The position numbers and the translations under genes are program-made. Below, piece by piece: positions 9,479 to 18,422 of a stretch of 64,000 nucleotides of DNA (its first letter is position 1; each line of letters begins with the position of its first letter). The notes beneath the pieces were generated by a model. That model searched no databases. It had not been told where the DNA came from and saw only the letters and a list, made by a program, of their open reading frames with translations. Location of the stretch: positions 310,001-374,000 of the forward strand of contig NZ_JBDZDN010000002.1 of NCBI RefSeq assembly GCF_040049215.1, written 5' to 3'. The stretch comes from Mesorhizobium_K sp040049215 (GTDB taxonomy: Bacteria > Pseudomonadota > Alphaproteobacteria > Rhizobiales > Rhizobiaceae).

Positions 9479-9838
9479 CTAAAGCGTTCCCCCGGAAACA
9501 GCCTCGACGATCGCCAGGCCCCACACGATCATCGCAAGGACCACCGAGATCAGCACGGCGAGCGAGCCGCAATCCTTGGCGAGCTGGATGTCGATATCGA
9601 ACTCCCGCGAGACGGCGTCGCAGGCAGCCTCGATGCCGGTGTTCAGCACCTCGACCATGATGAGCAGCAACACCGCGCCGACAAGCAGCCAGTAGCCGCG
9701 CCACGAGGTGGACAGGAACCAGGCTGCCGGAATGGCGACGGCTAGCAGTCCCAACTCCTGCTGGAAGGCTCTTTCCGACACCGAAAGCTTGCGGAAGGCG
9801 CGAACCGAATTCTGCCAAGCCTTGATCAGGCGTTCCAT
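9479..9838 (-). CDS. dgkA: Diacylglycerol kinase, small integral-membrane type
   Basis: Phosphorylates diacylglycerol (for example, that released from periplasmic glucan decoration) back to phosphatidate. The 119-residue protein has three hydrophobic helices and the DagK signature EVLNTGIEAACDAV followed by AKDCGSLAV. The acidic E of EVLNT and the E of GIE are the expected metal/catalytic residues. The window also encodes an OpgB/LtaS-like phosphoglycerol transferase (29646-31559) whose reaction would generate diacylglycerol; linking the two is inference. Confidence 0.92.
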   Translation of the reverse strand: MERLIKAWQNSVRAFRKLSVSERAFQQELGLLAVAIPAAWFLSTSWRGYWLLVGAVLLLIMVEVLNTGIEAACDAVSREFDIDIQLAKDCGSLAVLISVVLAMIVWGLAIVEAVSGGTL

Positions 9839-9943
9839 GAAGTCCCCTCAAATCGGCGGAAGGCGACGCTTTACAGCATGATAGGCCGAAAAGGGAACTG
9901 ATTTTACCGCCGCTTGCCATGGTTTGCAGGGTCGCCGTGGAGT

Positions 9944-10363
9944 TCAGTCGCCGGCGACCTTGATGTCGGGCGTCGACCGCTCGAACTGCGGCAGGCCGTC
10001 TGTGATTTCATAGTAGTCGCCCTTGTCCACGACGAAGATATGCGCTTCGGCCTTGAGGCCGCTCGGCTGCTCGAATGCGCCGGCCATGACGGAGATTTCG
10101 TCGGCCTCGTTGTGTTTCCAGAACAGCGCCGAGCCGCAGATCGAGCAGAATCCCCGCTTCGCGAAATCCGAGGCCTCGTACCAGGTGATTTTTTCACCGC
10201 CCTCTACGTTCAGATCAACGACGGCGACATTCGTGGCCGCGTAGTAATGGCCGCTCTGCTTGCGGCATTGCGAACAGTGGCAATAAACCACGCCCCTGAG
10301 CGGCCCCGAAGCGGCGAAGCGCACCGCTCCGCAAAGACATGATCCCCTCCTCAAAGCCGTCAT
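9944..10363 (-). CDS. GFA (glutathione-dependent formaldehyde-activating enzyme-like) family protein
   Basis: Zinc-binding CENP-V/GFA-fold protein of 139 residues, function uncertain. The Cys motifs CLCGAVRF, YCHCSQCRKQSG and FCSICGSALFW match the two zinc sites of the fold. Most members are not proven to act on S-hydroxymethylglutathione, so only the family should be trusted. The ATG at 10363 has a GGGAG ribosome-binding site about 6 nt upstream. It is oriented divergently from the GGDEF gene across a 338-bp spacer. Confidence 0.85.
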   Translation of the reverse strand: MTALRRGSCLCGAVRFAASGPLRGVVYCHCSQCRKQSGHYYAATNVAVVDLNVEGGEKITWYEASDFAKRGFCSICGSALFWKHNEADEISVMAGAFEQPSGLKAEAHIFVVDKGDYYEITDGLPQFERSTPDIKVAGD

Positions 10364-10701
10364 GAGCTACTCCCGTTGAACTCGGTGCATACATTGCAGA
10401 AGTTCGGCACTGTTGCCGATGATTTTGCGACATGCCTCAAGATCGGAATGGTAACCTCAAGAACCTTCGCTGCGCAGTTGCGACGCAGGATACCGTCGCG
10501 GAAACCGTCGCGGCAACCGCTCTCAATTAAGGAAAATTTAGCCTGCTTTTCCTTATGGTTGCGGGAAGCGGGGAGTGCACGGGGGCGCGCAACTCTTCGC
10601 GACCTGTCCGTCCTTCCGCTTGGCGTCCCGCCGGCAACCAAAGCCGACAACCGATTTCCGCCCGCTATCGGCGCGCGACAGTCATGCAAGGTGGAACGAG
10701 T
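10364..10701. other. Intergenic region between GFA gene and GGDEF gene, with repeats
   Basis: 338 bp without a convincing gene. It holds a 9-bp direct repeat CCGTCGCGG at 10493-10501 and 10505-10513 (12-bp period). There is also a perfect 9-bp inverted repeat TAAGGAAAA (10528-10536) / TTTTCCTTA (10547-10555) in an AT-rich pocket. These are the likely promoter and operator elements for the GGDEF gene, but no clear -35/-10 pair stands out. The frame of the GGDEF gene stays open back to 10555, so a longer product cannot be fully excluded. Confidence 0.5.
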
Positions 10702-11772
10702 ATGCAGCCTGCAAGCGCGACGGTGGACGGGGCTACGGACCTTGCGAGTTCGGTGGTCCTCACGATGCGGCAGTTGGGGGTCGTGGCGCTGCCCCGCAAC
10801 TACGAGATCTTCTACGAGGCGTTGTCCGGCTCCAATCACGAACTCAGCCTCGAGGTCGTTTCGCTGAGCAAGCGTCCGACGCAGGACGAACTCGACCGGA
10901 TCGGCCGCAAATATTTCGCCGACAACCATGCCACCGGTATCGTCGAGCATGCCCGCGAAACGATCGCAAAGGAGCTGGAGGAAATCGCCGCGATCCTGCG
11001 CAACGAGCGCAACCATGTCGAGAAATACGGGCGCATGCTCGACCAGACCGCCGAGGGGCTGAACAGCCGCAGCCTCGTCAGCAAGGATCTGCTGCAGAAG
11101 ATCGTTGAGGTGATGTCGATCGCTACGACTTCCACCATCGATCACGGCAAGCAGGTCGTGAGCGCGCTGAGCGACAAGTCGTCCGAGTTGGAGAGCGTCA
11201 AGTCGAAGCTCGAGGAGTACAAGCGCCTAGCCAACACCGATCCGCTGACACAGATCTGGAACCGGCGCGCCTTCGACCGCGAGATCGCCGGCATCTACAA
11301 CAGCAACCGGGGCATCCTGTTCAAGGCGCTGATCCTCGCCGACGTCGATCGATTCAAGGACATCAACGACCGCTTCGGCCATCCGGTCGGCGACAAGGTG
11401 CTGCAAAGCATCGCCGACATATTCCGCTCCTCGATTCGCGCGGACATGTTCGTCGCCCGCACCGGCGGCGAGGAATTCGCGTTGATCGTCGAGGGAGCCA
11501 GCGAGGAGGCAACCTTCGGGATCGCCGATCGCATACGCCTGCTGATTGAGCAGACGCCCTTCGTCAATACGCAGACCAACACCCATTACGGCTCGGTGAC
11601 CATCTCGATGGGTGTGTGCATGGCCTCTGAGGCTGAAGGCCCCGAAGATCTCTATTCGAAATGCGACCAGGCACTCTACCGGTCCAAGGTGACCGGCCGC
11701 AACCGAGTCACCCGGTTCTCGACGCTGCCGGAGCGCGCCGGTAAGAACTGGATGCTCTACAAAAAGGACTGA
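10702..11772 (+). CDS. GGDEF-domain diguanylate cyclase
   Basis: Predicted to make cyclic di-GMP from two GTP. From ATG 10702 the protein has 356 residues. The N-terminal ~150 residues are helical (LRNERNHVEKYGRML and a following coiled coil), and the C-terminal GGDEF domain has the active signature GGEEF at about residues 255-259 plus the upstream DVDRFKDINDRFGH metal/substrate motif. The inhibitory I-site RxxD is degenerate: the residues at that place read RADM. No membrane segment is visible, so it is cytosolic. I chose 10702 because AAGGTGGA lies 6 nt upstream; ATG 10684 lacks such a site. Confidence 0.9.
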   Translation: MQPASATVDGATDLASSVVLTMRQLGVVALPRNYEIFYEALSGSNHELSLEVVSLSKRPTQDELDRIGRKYFADNHATGIVEHARETIAKELEEIAAILRNERNHVEKYGRMLDQTAEGLNSRSLVSKDLLQKIVEVMSIATTSTIDHGKQVVSALSDKSSELESVKSKLEEYKRLANTDPLTQIWNRRAFDREIAGIYNSNRGILFKALILADVDRFKDINDRFGHPVGDKVLQSIADIFRSSIRADMFVARTGGEEFALIVEGASEEATFGIADRIRLLIEQTPFVNTQTNTHYGSVTISMGVCMASEAEGPEDLYSKCDQALYRSKVTGRNRVTRFSTLPERAGKNWMLYKKD

Positions 11773-11867
11773 TGGCTGGCCCCACCCACTCTTTCCATGC
11801 AACGGATGACCCGAGGCTCGCCCATCTCCGAAGGCTAGCGCAGGTTAAACCGGCATAAATAAGAGAA

Positions 11868-11890
11868 GGCGCCGGAGGTCCGGCGCCTTT
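11868..11890. terminator. Hairpin terminator shared by convergent GGDEF and DAHP synthase genes
   Basis: GGCGCCGGA (11868-11876) pairs with TCCGGCGCC (11879-11887), followed by TTT on the plus strand; on the minus strand a TTCTCTT tract follows the stem. The position, between two convergent genes, fits a bidirectional intrinsic terminator. Confidence 0.75.
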
Positions 11891-11912
11891 GCGCTCCGAA
11901 TGCTGCCTCGAA

Positions 11913-13283
11913 CTACTCCGCCGCGACTGTATGGACCTGGCTGGAATTCTTCTTCAGAAGCTCCGACACCAGGAAAGCGAGCTCGATCGCCTGATCGGCA
12001 TTGAGGCGCGGATCGCAATGCGTGTGGTAGCGGTCCTGCAGCTCGTCGTCGCGGATCGCGCGCGCGCCACCCGTGCATTCGGTGACGTTCTTGCCGGTCA
12101 TCTCAATGTGGATGCCGCCCGGATGCGTACCCTCTGCGCGGTGCACTTCGAAGAAGGTCTGCACCTCCTTCATGATGCGGTCGAACGGCCGGGTCTTGTA
12201 GCCGGCGGCAGTGATCGTGTTTCCGTGCATCGGATCGGACGACCAGACGACCTGACGGCCTTCCTTCTTCACCGCGCGCACCAGCTTCGGCAGCTGCTCC
12301 GCCACCTTGTCGGAGCCGAAGCGTGCGATCAGCGTCAGCCGGCCGGGCTCGTTCTCCGGGTTCAAGAGGTCGATGAGCTGCAGCAAGCCGTCCGGCGTCA
12401 GCGACGGGCCGCATTTCAGTCCGAGCGGGTTCTTGATGCCGCGGCAGTATTCGACATGCGCATGGTCGGCCTGACGGGTCCGGTCGCCGATCCAGATCAT
12501 GTGGCCAGAGGTCGCGTACCAATCACCGGAAGTGGAATCGACGCGGGTCAACGCCTCCTCGTAGCCGAGCAGCAGCGCCTCGTGGCTGGTGTAGAAATCG
12601 GTCTCGCGCAGCGCGTAGTTGGTTTCCGACGTGATGCCGACCGCCTTCATGAAATCCATGGTTTCGGTGATGCGGTTGGCCAGCGCCTCGTAGCGCTCGC
12701 CCTGCGGGCTGTCGGAAACGAAGCCCAGCATCCAGCGATGCACGTTCTCGAGGCTCGCATAACCGCCCTGGGCGAAGGCGCGCAGCAGGTTGAGCGTCGC
12801 CGCCGACTGCCGATAGGCCATTTCCTGGCGCGCCGGATCGGGAATGCGCGATTTGGCGTCGAACTCGATGCCGTTGATGATGTCGCCACGATAGCTGGGC
12901 AGCGTCACGCCGTCCTTTGTCTCATTGTCGGACGAGCGCGGCTTGGCGAACTGGCCGGCAATGCGGCCAACTTTCACCACCGGCTGTGCGCCGGCGAAGG
13001 TCAGCACGACCGACATCTGCAGGAACACGCGGAAGAAGTCGCGGATATTGTCCGCGCCATGTTCGGCGAAGCTCTCGGCGCAGTCCCCGCCCTGGAGTAG
13101 GAACGCATTGCCCGCGGCGACCTGGGCGAGCTGCTTCTTCAGCTTGCGAGCCTCACCTGCAAAAACCAGCGGCGGAAAGGTCGCAAGATGGCCCTCGACA
13201 TCCTTCAGCGCGGCCGCGTCCGGATAGGACGGAACTTGGCTGATGGGCTTTTCTCTCCACGAATGCGGCGACCATTTCGTCAT
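11913..13283 (-). CDS. 3-deoxy-7-phosphoheptulonate synthase, class II
   Basis: First step of the shikimate pathway: phosphoenolpyruvate plus erythrose-4-phosphate to DAHP, in the cytosol. The 456 residues match the plant-like class II family, for example QGGDCAESFAEH, KVGRIAGQFAKPRS, and WSSDPMHGNT. The ATG at 13283 gives MTKWSPHSWREKPISQVPSY, the normal beginning of this family; an ATG 33 nt upstream adds 11 atypical residues. The gene stands alone and is followed by a strong hairpin shared with the GGDEF gene. Confidence 0.95.
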   Translation of the reverse strand: MTKWSPHSWREKPISQVPSYPDAAALKDVEGHLATFPPLVFAGEARKLKKQLAQVAAGNAFLLQGGDCAESFAEHGADNIRDFFRVFLQMSVVLTFAGAQPVVKVGRIAGQFAKPRSSDNETKDGVTLPSYRGDIINGIEFDAKSRIPDPARQEMAYRQSAATLNLLRAFAQGGYASLENVHRWMLGFVSDSPQGERYEALANRITETMDFMKAVGITSETNYALRETDFYTSHEALLLGYEEALTRVDSTSGDWYATSGHMIWIGDRTRQADHAHVEYCRGIKNPLGLKCGPSLTPDGLLQLIDLLNPENEPGRLTLIARFGSDKVAEQLPKLVRAVKKEGRQVVWSSDPMHGNTITAAGYKTRPFDRIMKEVQTFFEVHRAEGTHPGGIHIEMTGKNVTECTGGARAIRDDELQDRYHTHCDPRLNADQAIELAFLVSELLKKNSSQVHTVAAE

Positions 13284-13439
13284 TGTCTTGATCCAGAACC
13301 TCGCCGGTATCGACACGCACCGGCTACCTTTTTCGCCCCTGATATAGGGACGGCGGCTCCTAACACGAAGCCCAGCTTCTATTCTAGCCCGGATTGTCAG
13401 GGAAATCGAATGGATGCCGGAACGCCATGTGCGGCGCGC

Positions 13440-14309
13440 CTAACCGAGCTCAAGCGTGGAGACGCCGAATATTCCCGCCCCGTCGACGTCCGGGGCCGGA
13501 CCACGATACATGCGCGCGGTTTCAAATCCCCGGGAAAACCCGGCCTTCAGCAATCGATCGGCGAACTCCCCCTGGCCCTCCGGCACATCGATGTGGACTT
13601 CGCCCGGACATCGCGCGCAAAGGGCGGCAAGCAGGTTTGTCGCCGTGGTCTCGTCGAGCGCAAAGAGCGGACCGATCTTGAAGCCCTCGCGGCACTCCCG
13701 CGCGACGCCATAACCCTGGATGCCCGCGGCGCCTACCTGAACCAACGCGATGTGCGGCCGCGCAACCCACCGTTCCAGGAAGGCGGGTCTGGCCGCGGGG
13801 AAGAAGCGCCGGTCGAACTCGCCGAGGGCCGGCAGCAGATGCGGTTCGACCTCACCAAGTCCCGAAGGCGAACCCTTCGCGTCGAGCCGGCCGCTGAAGC
13901 GATATGTACGATAGGCAGGCACAAATCCCATGCTGCGATAGTTGGATTGCTGAGCAGGTACCCCGTCGAGGCCGACTGTTGCGTTCGCCAGCCTTGCCAT
14001 GCCTGCATCCCAGACGGCCCTGCCATAGCCTTGGCCACGCATGTCCGCCCGACAGATGTAGAGCCCGATGAATCCGAAGCCGCCATAGTCGACGGACGAG
14101 ATGCCGGCGACCATTTGGTCCTTGACGAAAGCGCCCAGGAAACCTTGGGGATCGGCGGCTTGAAACGCGACTGCGTCATGCAGTCCGGGATTCCAGCCTT
14201 CTTCCGCGGCCCAGTCGACCAAGGTTCCGATCTCGGCGAGCGAAAGCGTCCTGATCGCGACGGATCTACCAGACATCGGGCGACGGCCGCCTTTCGCGTC
14301 GTCGACCAT
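13440..14309 (-). CDS. GNAT N-acetyltransferase with C-terminal YitH/HolE-like domain
   Basis: Two-part acetyltransferase of about 289 residues. The N-terminal GNAT domain has motif A (DMRGQGYGRAVWDA) and the C-terminal half resembles the YitH/HolE-type acetyltransferase extension; substrate unknown. The start is interlocked with pepA: the pepA stop TGA (14311-14309) shares a base with ATG 14309, and GTG 14312 is one codon earlier. An ATG at 14276 is another possible start. The gene is thus probably co-translated with pepA. Confidence 0.8.
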   Translation of the reverse strand: MVDDAKGGRRPMSGRSVAIRTLSLAEIGTLVDWAAEEGWNPGLHDAVAFQAADPQGFLGAFVKDQMVAGISSVDYGGFGFIGLYICRADMRGQGYGRAVWDAGMARLANATVGLDGVPAQQSNYRSMGFVPAYRTYRFSGRLDAKGSPSGLGEVEPHLLPALGEFDRRFFPAARPAFLERWVARPHIALVQVGAAGIQGYGVARECREGFKIGPLFALDETTATNLLAALCARCPGEVHIDVPEGQGEFADRLLKAGFSRGFETARMYRGPAPDVDGAGIFGVSTLELG

Positions 14310-15805
14310 CACCCCTCGTAATAGTCGCGCACCAGTCGGTCGAGCAGCCTAACCCCGAAACCCGATCCCCAGGACTGGTTGATCTCGTTGGATGGCGAGC
14401 CCATGGCGGTGCCGGCGATGTCGAGATGCGCCCAGGGCGTCTCCTTGACGAAACGCTGCAGGAACTGAGCCGCGCTGATGGAGCCGCCGAAGCGGCCGCC
14501 GATGTTCTTCATGTCGGCGTTCTTGGAATCGATCAGCTTGTCGTAGTCCGGCCCCATCGGCATGCGCCAGAGCCTCTCTTGTGTCGTCAGGCCAGCCTCG
14601 GTCAGGCGCCCGGACAACTCGTCGTTGTTTGAGAAAAGGCCGGCGTGGAACTGGCCGAGCGCCACCATGATCGCACCGGTCAGCGTCGCCAGATTGACCA
14701 TGAATTTCGGCTCGAAGCGTTGGTTGCAGTACCAGAGCGCATCGGCGAGCACGAGGCGCCCTTCCGCGTCGGTGTTCAGCACCTCGATCGTCTGACCCGA
14801 CATCGAGGTGACGATGTCGCCCGGGCGCTGGGCCGCGCCATCGACGGAATTCTCGACAAGGCCGACGACGCCGACGACGTTTGCCTTGGCCTTGCGTGCG
14901 GCGAGCGCATGCATCAGGCCGGTGACGGCGGCCGCGCCCCCCATGTCGCCCTTCATATCCTCCATGCCGGCGGCGGGCTTCATCGAATTGCCACCGGTGT
15001 CGAAGGTGACGCCCTTGCCGACGAAGGCGATCGGCTTGTCTTTGGCCTTGCCGCCGTTCCAGCGCATGACGACCAGCCGGGCGCCGCGCGGGCTACCCTG
15101 CGCCACGCCGAGCAGCGCGCCCATGCCGAGCTTGCCCATCTCCTTCTCCGTCAGGATCTCGACGGAAACGCCGAGCTTTTCCAGCGCCTTGGTCTCGGCG
15201 GCAAACTCCACCGGTCCGAGCTTGTTGGCGGGCTCGTTGACGAGATCGCGCGCCAGGGTGACGCCGTCGGCCACCGCGTCGGCATCGGCGAACGCTTTCT
15301 TGGCAGCCGCGGGATCGGCGCATTGGATGGTGAACTTCGACGGCTTCTGCTCCGCCGGCTTGCCGTCGCCGTCCTCTTTCTTGGTCTTGTACTTGTCGAA
15401 ATTGTAGGCCCTGAGCAGGATTCCCAGCGCCAGACCCGCCGCGTCCTGGGCATCCGTCTTCGCATCCGGCAGGTCGAGCACGACCGTCACGTCGGCCGCC
15501 TTGCGGAACTGCGCGGCAATCACGCCGCCGAGCTTCAGCCAGTCGTATTCCTTGAGATTCGCCGGCTTGCCCACGCCGACGACCAGCAGGCGGTCGAGCG
15601 TGGAGCCCTGTGGTGCGATCACGTCGATCGTGGAGCCGGACTTTCCGGTAAAGTCGGCGACCGCGAAGGCGCGCTCCAGCGCTTTTCCGGAATCGTAGCC
15701 CTTCGCTATACCGCTCAGGCCGGCCCCTTCCGCCGACAGAAGGACGACGCTCCCCTTTTTCGGAGCGGCATGCTTGGCAAAGCTGATGGATGGTCTCGGC
15801 GTCAT
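14309..15805 (-). CDS. pepA: Leucyl aminopeptidase (M17)
   Basis: Cytosolic dimetal aminopeptidase releasing N-terminal residues from peptides; PepA homologues can also bind DNA. The 498 residues include GKGVTFDTGG (263-272) and the M17 signature NTDAEGRLVL (344-353), covering the metal ligands and the catalytic Arg. The ATG at 15805 follows an AGGAA ribosome-binding site. The frame stays open upstream to 16027 but that part has no family similarity. It is co-oriented and overlapping with the GNAT gene, and divergent from lptF. Confidence 0.95.
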   Translation of the reverse strand: MTPRPSISFAKHAAPKKGSVVLLSAEGAGLSGIAKGYDSGKALERAFAVADFTGKSGSTIDVIAPQGSTLDRLLVVGVGKPANLKEYDWLKLGGVIAAQFRKAADVTVVLDLPDAKTDAQDAAGLALGILLRAYNFDKYKTKKEDGDGKPAEQKPSKFTIQCADPAAAKKAFADADAVADGVTLARDLVNEPANKLGPVEFAAETKALEKLGVSVEILTEKEMGKLGMGALLGVAQGSPRGARLVVMRWNGGKAKDKPIAFVGKGVTFDTGGNSMKPAAGMEDMKGDMGGAAAVTGLMHALAARKAKANVVGVVGLVENSVDGAAQRPGDIVTSMSGQTIEVLNTDAEGRLVLADALWYCNQRFEPKFMVNLATLTGAIMVALGQFHAGLFSNNDELSGRLTEAGLTTQERLWRMPMGPDYDKLIDSKNADMKNIGGRFGGSISAAQFLQRFVKETPWAHLDIAGTAMGSPSNEINQSWGSGFGVRLLDRLVRDYYEG

Positions 15806-16140
15806 GGTGTTCCTGTCGGATTTCTGATGTGTGACGGCCTGTCGGATCTGGCCTGTCGAATTTCGGGGGAGATCGTTCGTTGCGGACATTTGGCGGTTTT
15901 GGGCCGTTTGGCAAGACAGCCAGGACCTGGAAAAGCCCGAATAAGTTCCGACGCAGGCGGTCAACAGTTCGTTAACCGCCTTCGTTCGCCTTTCATTAGC
16001 CGATCTCCGCGAGTGTGGTCGCTTCAAGCGGCGGCGGCACCGATTGTGCCGAGAGCCTCGGGCAGATAGTTTGGCGGGCGCAACGGCCCACCCAGGCCGT
16101 GCGGCAAACGCCAGCCCACCAGGAACGAAATCCGAATTTC
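15806..16140. other. Divergent intergenic region, pepA / lptF
   Basis: 335 bp between two divergent transcription units. It must contain the promoters for pepA (minus) and the lptFGD genes (plus). The centre (about 15920-16010) is the least GC-rich part. I see no palindrome, RNA gene or convincing small coding sequence in it. Confidence 0.5.
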
Positions 16141-17337
16141 ATGAAGGTCATTGAACGCTACATATTCCGGCGCGCTCTGCTGCTCTTCTGTGCAGCCCTG
16201 GCGTGGACGCTGACAATCGTGTGGACGACCCAGATTCTTGCCCGCGTCAACCTGGTGACGGACAGTGGCCAGTCGGCGATGTCTTTCTTCGAGATCGCCG
16301 CGCTCATCCTGCCGTCGATACTGCCGGTCGTCATGCCCTTCGCGGCCGTCATCGCCATTGCCCAGACGCTGACGGCTATGAACAACGATTCGGAACTGGT
16401 CGTGATCAGCGCCGCCGGCGGCTCGAAAATGACGATCATCAGGCCGGTGATGCTGCTCGCCGTCCTCGCCAGCCTGGTTTCCTTCGCCATCGACAACGGC
16501 CTCGATCCCCTGGCCCGCCAGCGCGGCCGCGAACTCATCGCCGCCGCTCGCGCCGACCTTCTGTCGCTGGTCATCCAGGAAGGCACCTTCCGCAAGATCG
16601 AGGACGGGCTGTTCATCCAGATCGGCGAGCGGCTTCCCGACGGGCGGCTCGGCGGCATCTTCGTCGCCGATTCGCGTACCGAGGGCACCGATCTCGTTTA
16701 TTACGCCAGGTTCGGCAACGTGGTCGAGAAAGGCGACGAAACCGTGCTCATCATGCAGGACGGCGAGATTCACCGGAAGCTACCGGGCAACGACATCTCG
16801 GTCATCCGCTTTCTCTCCTACGCCTTCGACCTGTCGCTGTTCACCGCCACGTCGGGCACGCCGAGGCTCTATCCAAAGGATCGCAGCCTGCCCTACCTCT
16901 TCAATCCGAGTCCTGACGACCCGGTCTTCAACAGGAACCCGCAGTCGTTCAGGGCCGAGTTGCACCGGAGGTTCACCGAATGGGTTTATGCGATTGTTTT
17001 TGCTCTGATTGCGCTAGCCGTGATCGGCAATGCCCGGTCGCATCGTGAAGGCCGCATCAATCCGCTGGTGACCGCCGTGACCTTAGCTCTTTTGGTGCGC
17101 TGGATGGGATATTATGCCGCCAATCAGGTCCAGGTGACACCCTCGTTCTGGCCGGCAGTCTACGCGATCCCGCTGACCTGCTCGGCGATCTCAATCTGGT
17201 TCATCGTCACCAACCGCACGATGGAACTGCCGGTCACGCTGGTTGACCGGCTGATCTCGGGCCTGCGCCAACTCGGCGACCGCATGATGTTCATGCGGGC
17301 CAGGCGACGCGACGCCGCGGCCGGAGGGTCTGCCTGA
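16141..17337 (+). CDS. lptF: LPS export ABC transporter permease LptF
   Basis: Inner-membrane permease of the LptB2FG complex that extracts lipopolysaccharide and feeds it to LptC/A/D. The 398 residues have paired transmembrane helices at the N-terminus (ALLLFCAALAWTLTIVW) and C-terminus around a periplasmic beta-jellyroll region, the YjgP/YjgQ layout. The start at 16141 gives MKVIERYIFRRAL, the amphipathic N-terminus typical of the family. The stop TGA shares its last base with the ATG of lptG. Confidence 0.95.
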   Translation: MKVIERYIFRRALLLFCAALAWTLTIVWTTQILARVNLVTDSGQSAMSFFEIAALILPSILPVVMPFAAVIAIAQTLTAMNNDSELVVISAAGGSKMTIIRPVMLLAVLASLVSFAIDNGLDPLARQRGRELIAAARADLLSLVIQEGTFRKIEDGLFIQIGERLPDGRLGGIFVADSRTEGTDLVYYARFGNVVEKGDETVLIMQDGEIHRKLPGNDISVIRFLSYAFDLSLFTATSGTPRLYPKDRSLPYLFNPSPDDPVFNRNPQSFRAELHRRFTEWVYAIVFALIALAVIGNARSHREGRINPLVTAVTLALLVRWMGYYAANQVQVTPSFWPAVYAIPLTCSAISIWFIVTNRTMELPVTLVDRLISGLRQLGDRMMFMRARRRDAAAGGSA

Positions 17338-18422
17338 TGGGCTGGACACTCAACCGTTACTTCTTCTTCCGCTACGCGACGATCACGACCTGGTATTTCT
17401 TCGGCGTCTACGCGCTGATCACGCTGATCGACTTCACCGAATTTTCCAGCCGCACCGTGGGAGTACCCGGTTTCACCCTCGGGCTTGCGTTCACGATCTC
17501 GGCACTGCGCGTGCCGACGATCATGCTGCAGGCCGTGCCGTTCGTCGGTCTGATCGCGGCGATCGCCACCCTGGTCTCGCTCAATCGGAAGTACGAACTG
17601 GTCATCGTCCGCTCGGCGGGCATTTCGGCCTGGCAGTTCCTGCTGCCCTGCTGCTTCGGCGCGCTGTTGCTGGGGCTGCTGACGGTCGGCGTGCTCAATC
17701 CGCTGGCCGCGCATGCGATTTCCCGATCCGAGATGCTGGAGAGCGAGTTCCGTTCCGGCAAATCCAACGCCGTCAACGCGTTCTCGGCGCCGTGGCTCAG
17801 GCAAAAGACAGCCGACAGCGACACCATCATCGGCGCGCGGGCGGTGCTGAACCAGGGGCTGGAACTCGCTGACGTCACCTTTTTCTCGCTCGATGCGGAA
17901 GGCGACATCATCGAGCGGCGCGACGCGGCGCGCGCCTATCTGCGCGACGGCTATTGGGAACTGCACGACGTCGGGCGGATTCGCGACGGCAACCAGCTTC
18001 CGCGGCTGGAAACCGACCGGATCGCCACGAATCTGAAGCCGGAATTCGTCCAAGAGCGCCTAGCGCGGCCAGAAACCATTCCCTTCTACGAACTCCCGAA
18101 GAAGATCGAGGTGGCGCGGTCCTTCGGCCTGAGAGCCAGCACTTTCGCGACCCAGTTCCACACTCTGATGGCGCTGCCGCTGCTGCTGGTGGCCATGACC
18201 CTGATCGCCGCGACGGTCTCGATGCGATTTGCGCGGATGGGGCAATCCGCGACGATGATTCTGGGTGGCGTCTTCGCAGGCTTTCTGCTTTATGTTGTAT
18301 CCGTTCTTGTCAAAGCGTTTGGAAATGCGGGATTTGTGCCGCCTTTCATCGTGGCTTGGATTCCGGTTGTCGTGGCGATGTTTTTCGGGGTAACGTTCCT
18401 GCTGTACAAGGAGGACGGTTAG
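17337..18422 (+). CDS. lptG: LPS export ABC transporter permease LptG
   Basis: Second permease of the LptB2FG exporter; 361 residues with the same YjgP/YjgQ topology (MGWTLNRYFFFRYATITTWY start, C-terminal helices ending VVAMFFGVTFLLYKEDG). It is translationally coupled on both sides: TGATG with lptF, and its TAG stop shares one base with the GTG start of lptD. This gives a compact lptF-lptG-lptD unit; lptA, lptB and lptC are not in the window. Confidence 0.95.
   Translation: MGWTLNRYFFFRYATITTWYFFGVYALITLIDFTEFSSRTVGVPGFTLGLAFTISALRVPTIMLQAVPFVGLIAAIATLVSLNRKYELVIVRSAGISAWQFLLPCCFGALLLGLLTVGVLNPLAAHAISRSEMLESEFRSGKSNAVNAFSAPWLRQKTADSDTIIGARAVLNQGLELADVTFFSLDAEGDIIERRDAARAYLRDGYWELHDVGRIRDGNQLPRLETDRIATNLKPEFVQERLARPETIPFYELPKKIEVARSFGLRASTFATQFHTLMALPLLLVAMTLIAATVSMRFARMGQSATMILGGVFAGFLLYVVSVLVKAFGNAGFVPPFIVAWIPVVVAMFFGVTFLLYKEDG

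Noticed and set aside
14645..16069. Long plus-strand frame opposite pepA
   Set aside because: Mirror of a strongly supported minus-strand gene; no domain or start signal.
17954..18421. Upstream extension of the lptD frame
   Set aside because: It runs out of frame through lptG; LptD needs a signal peptide at the start, which GTG 18422 supplies.
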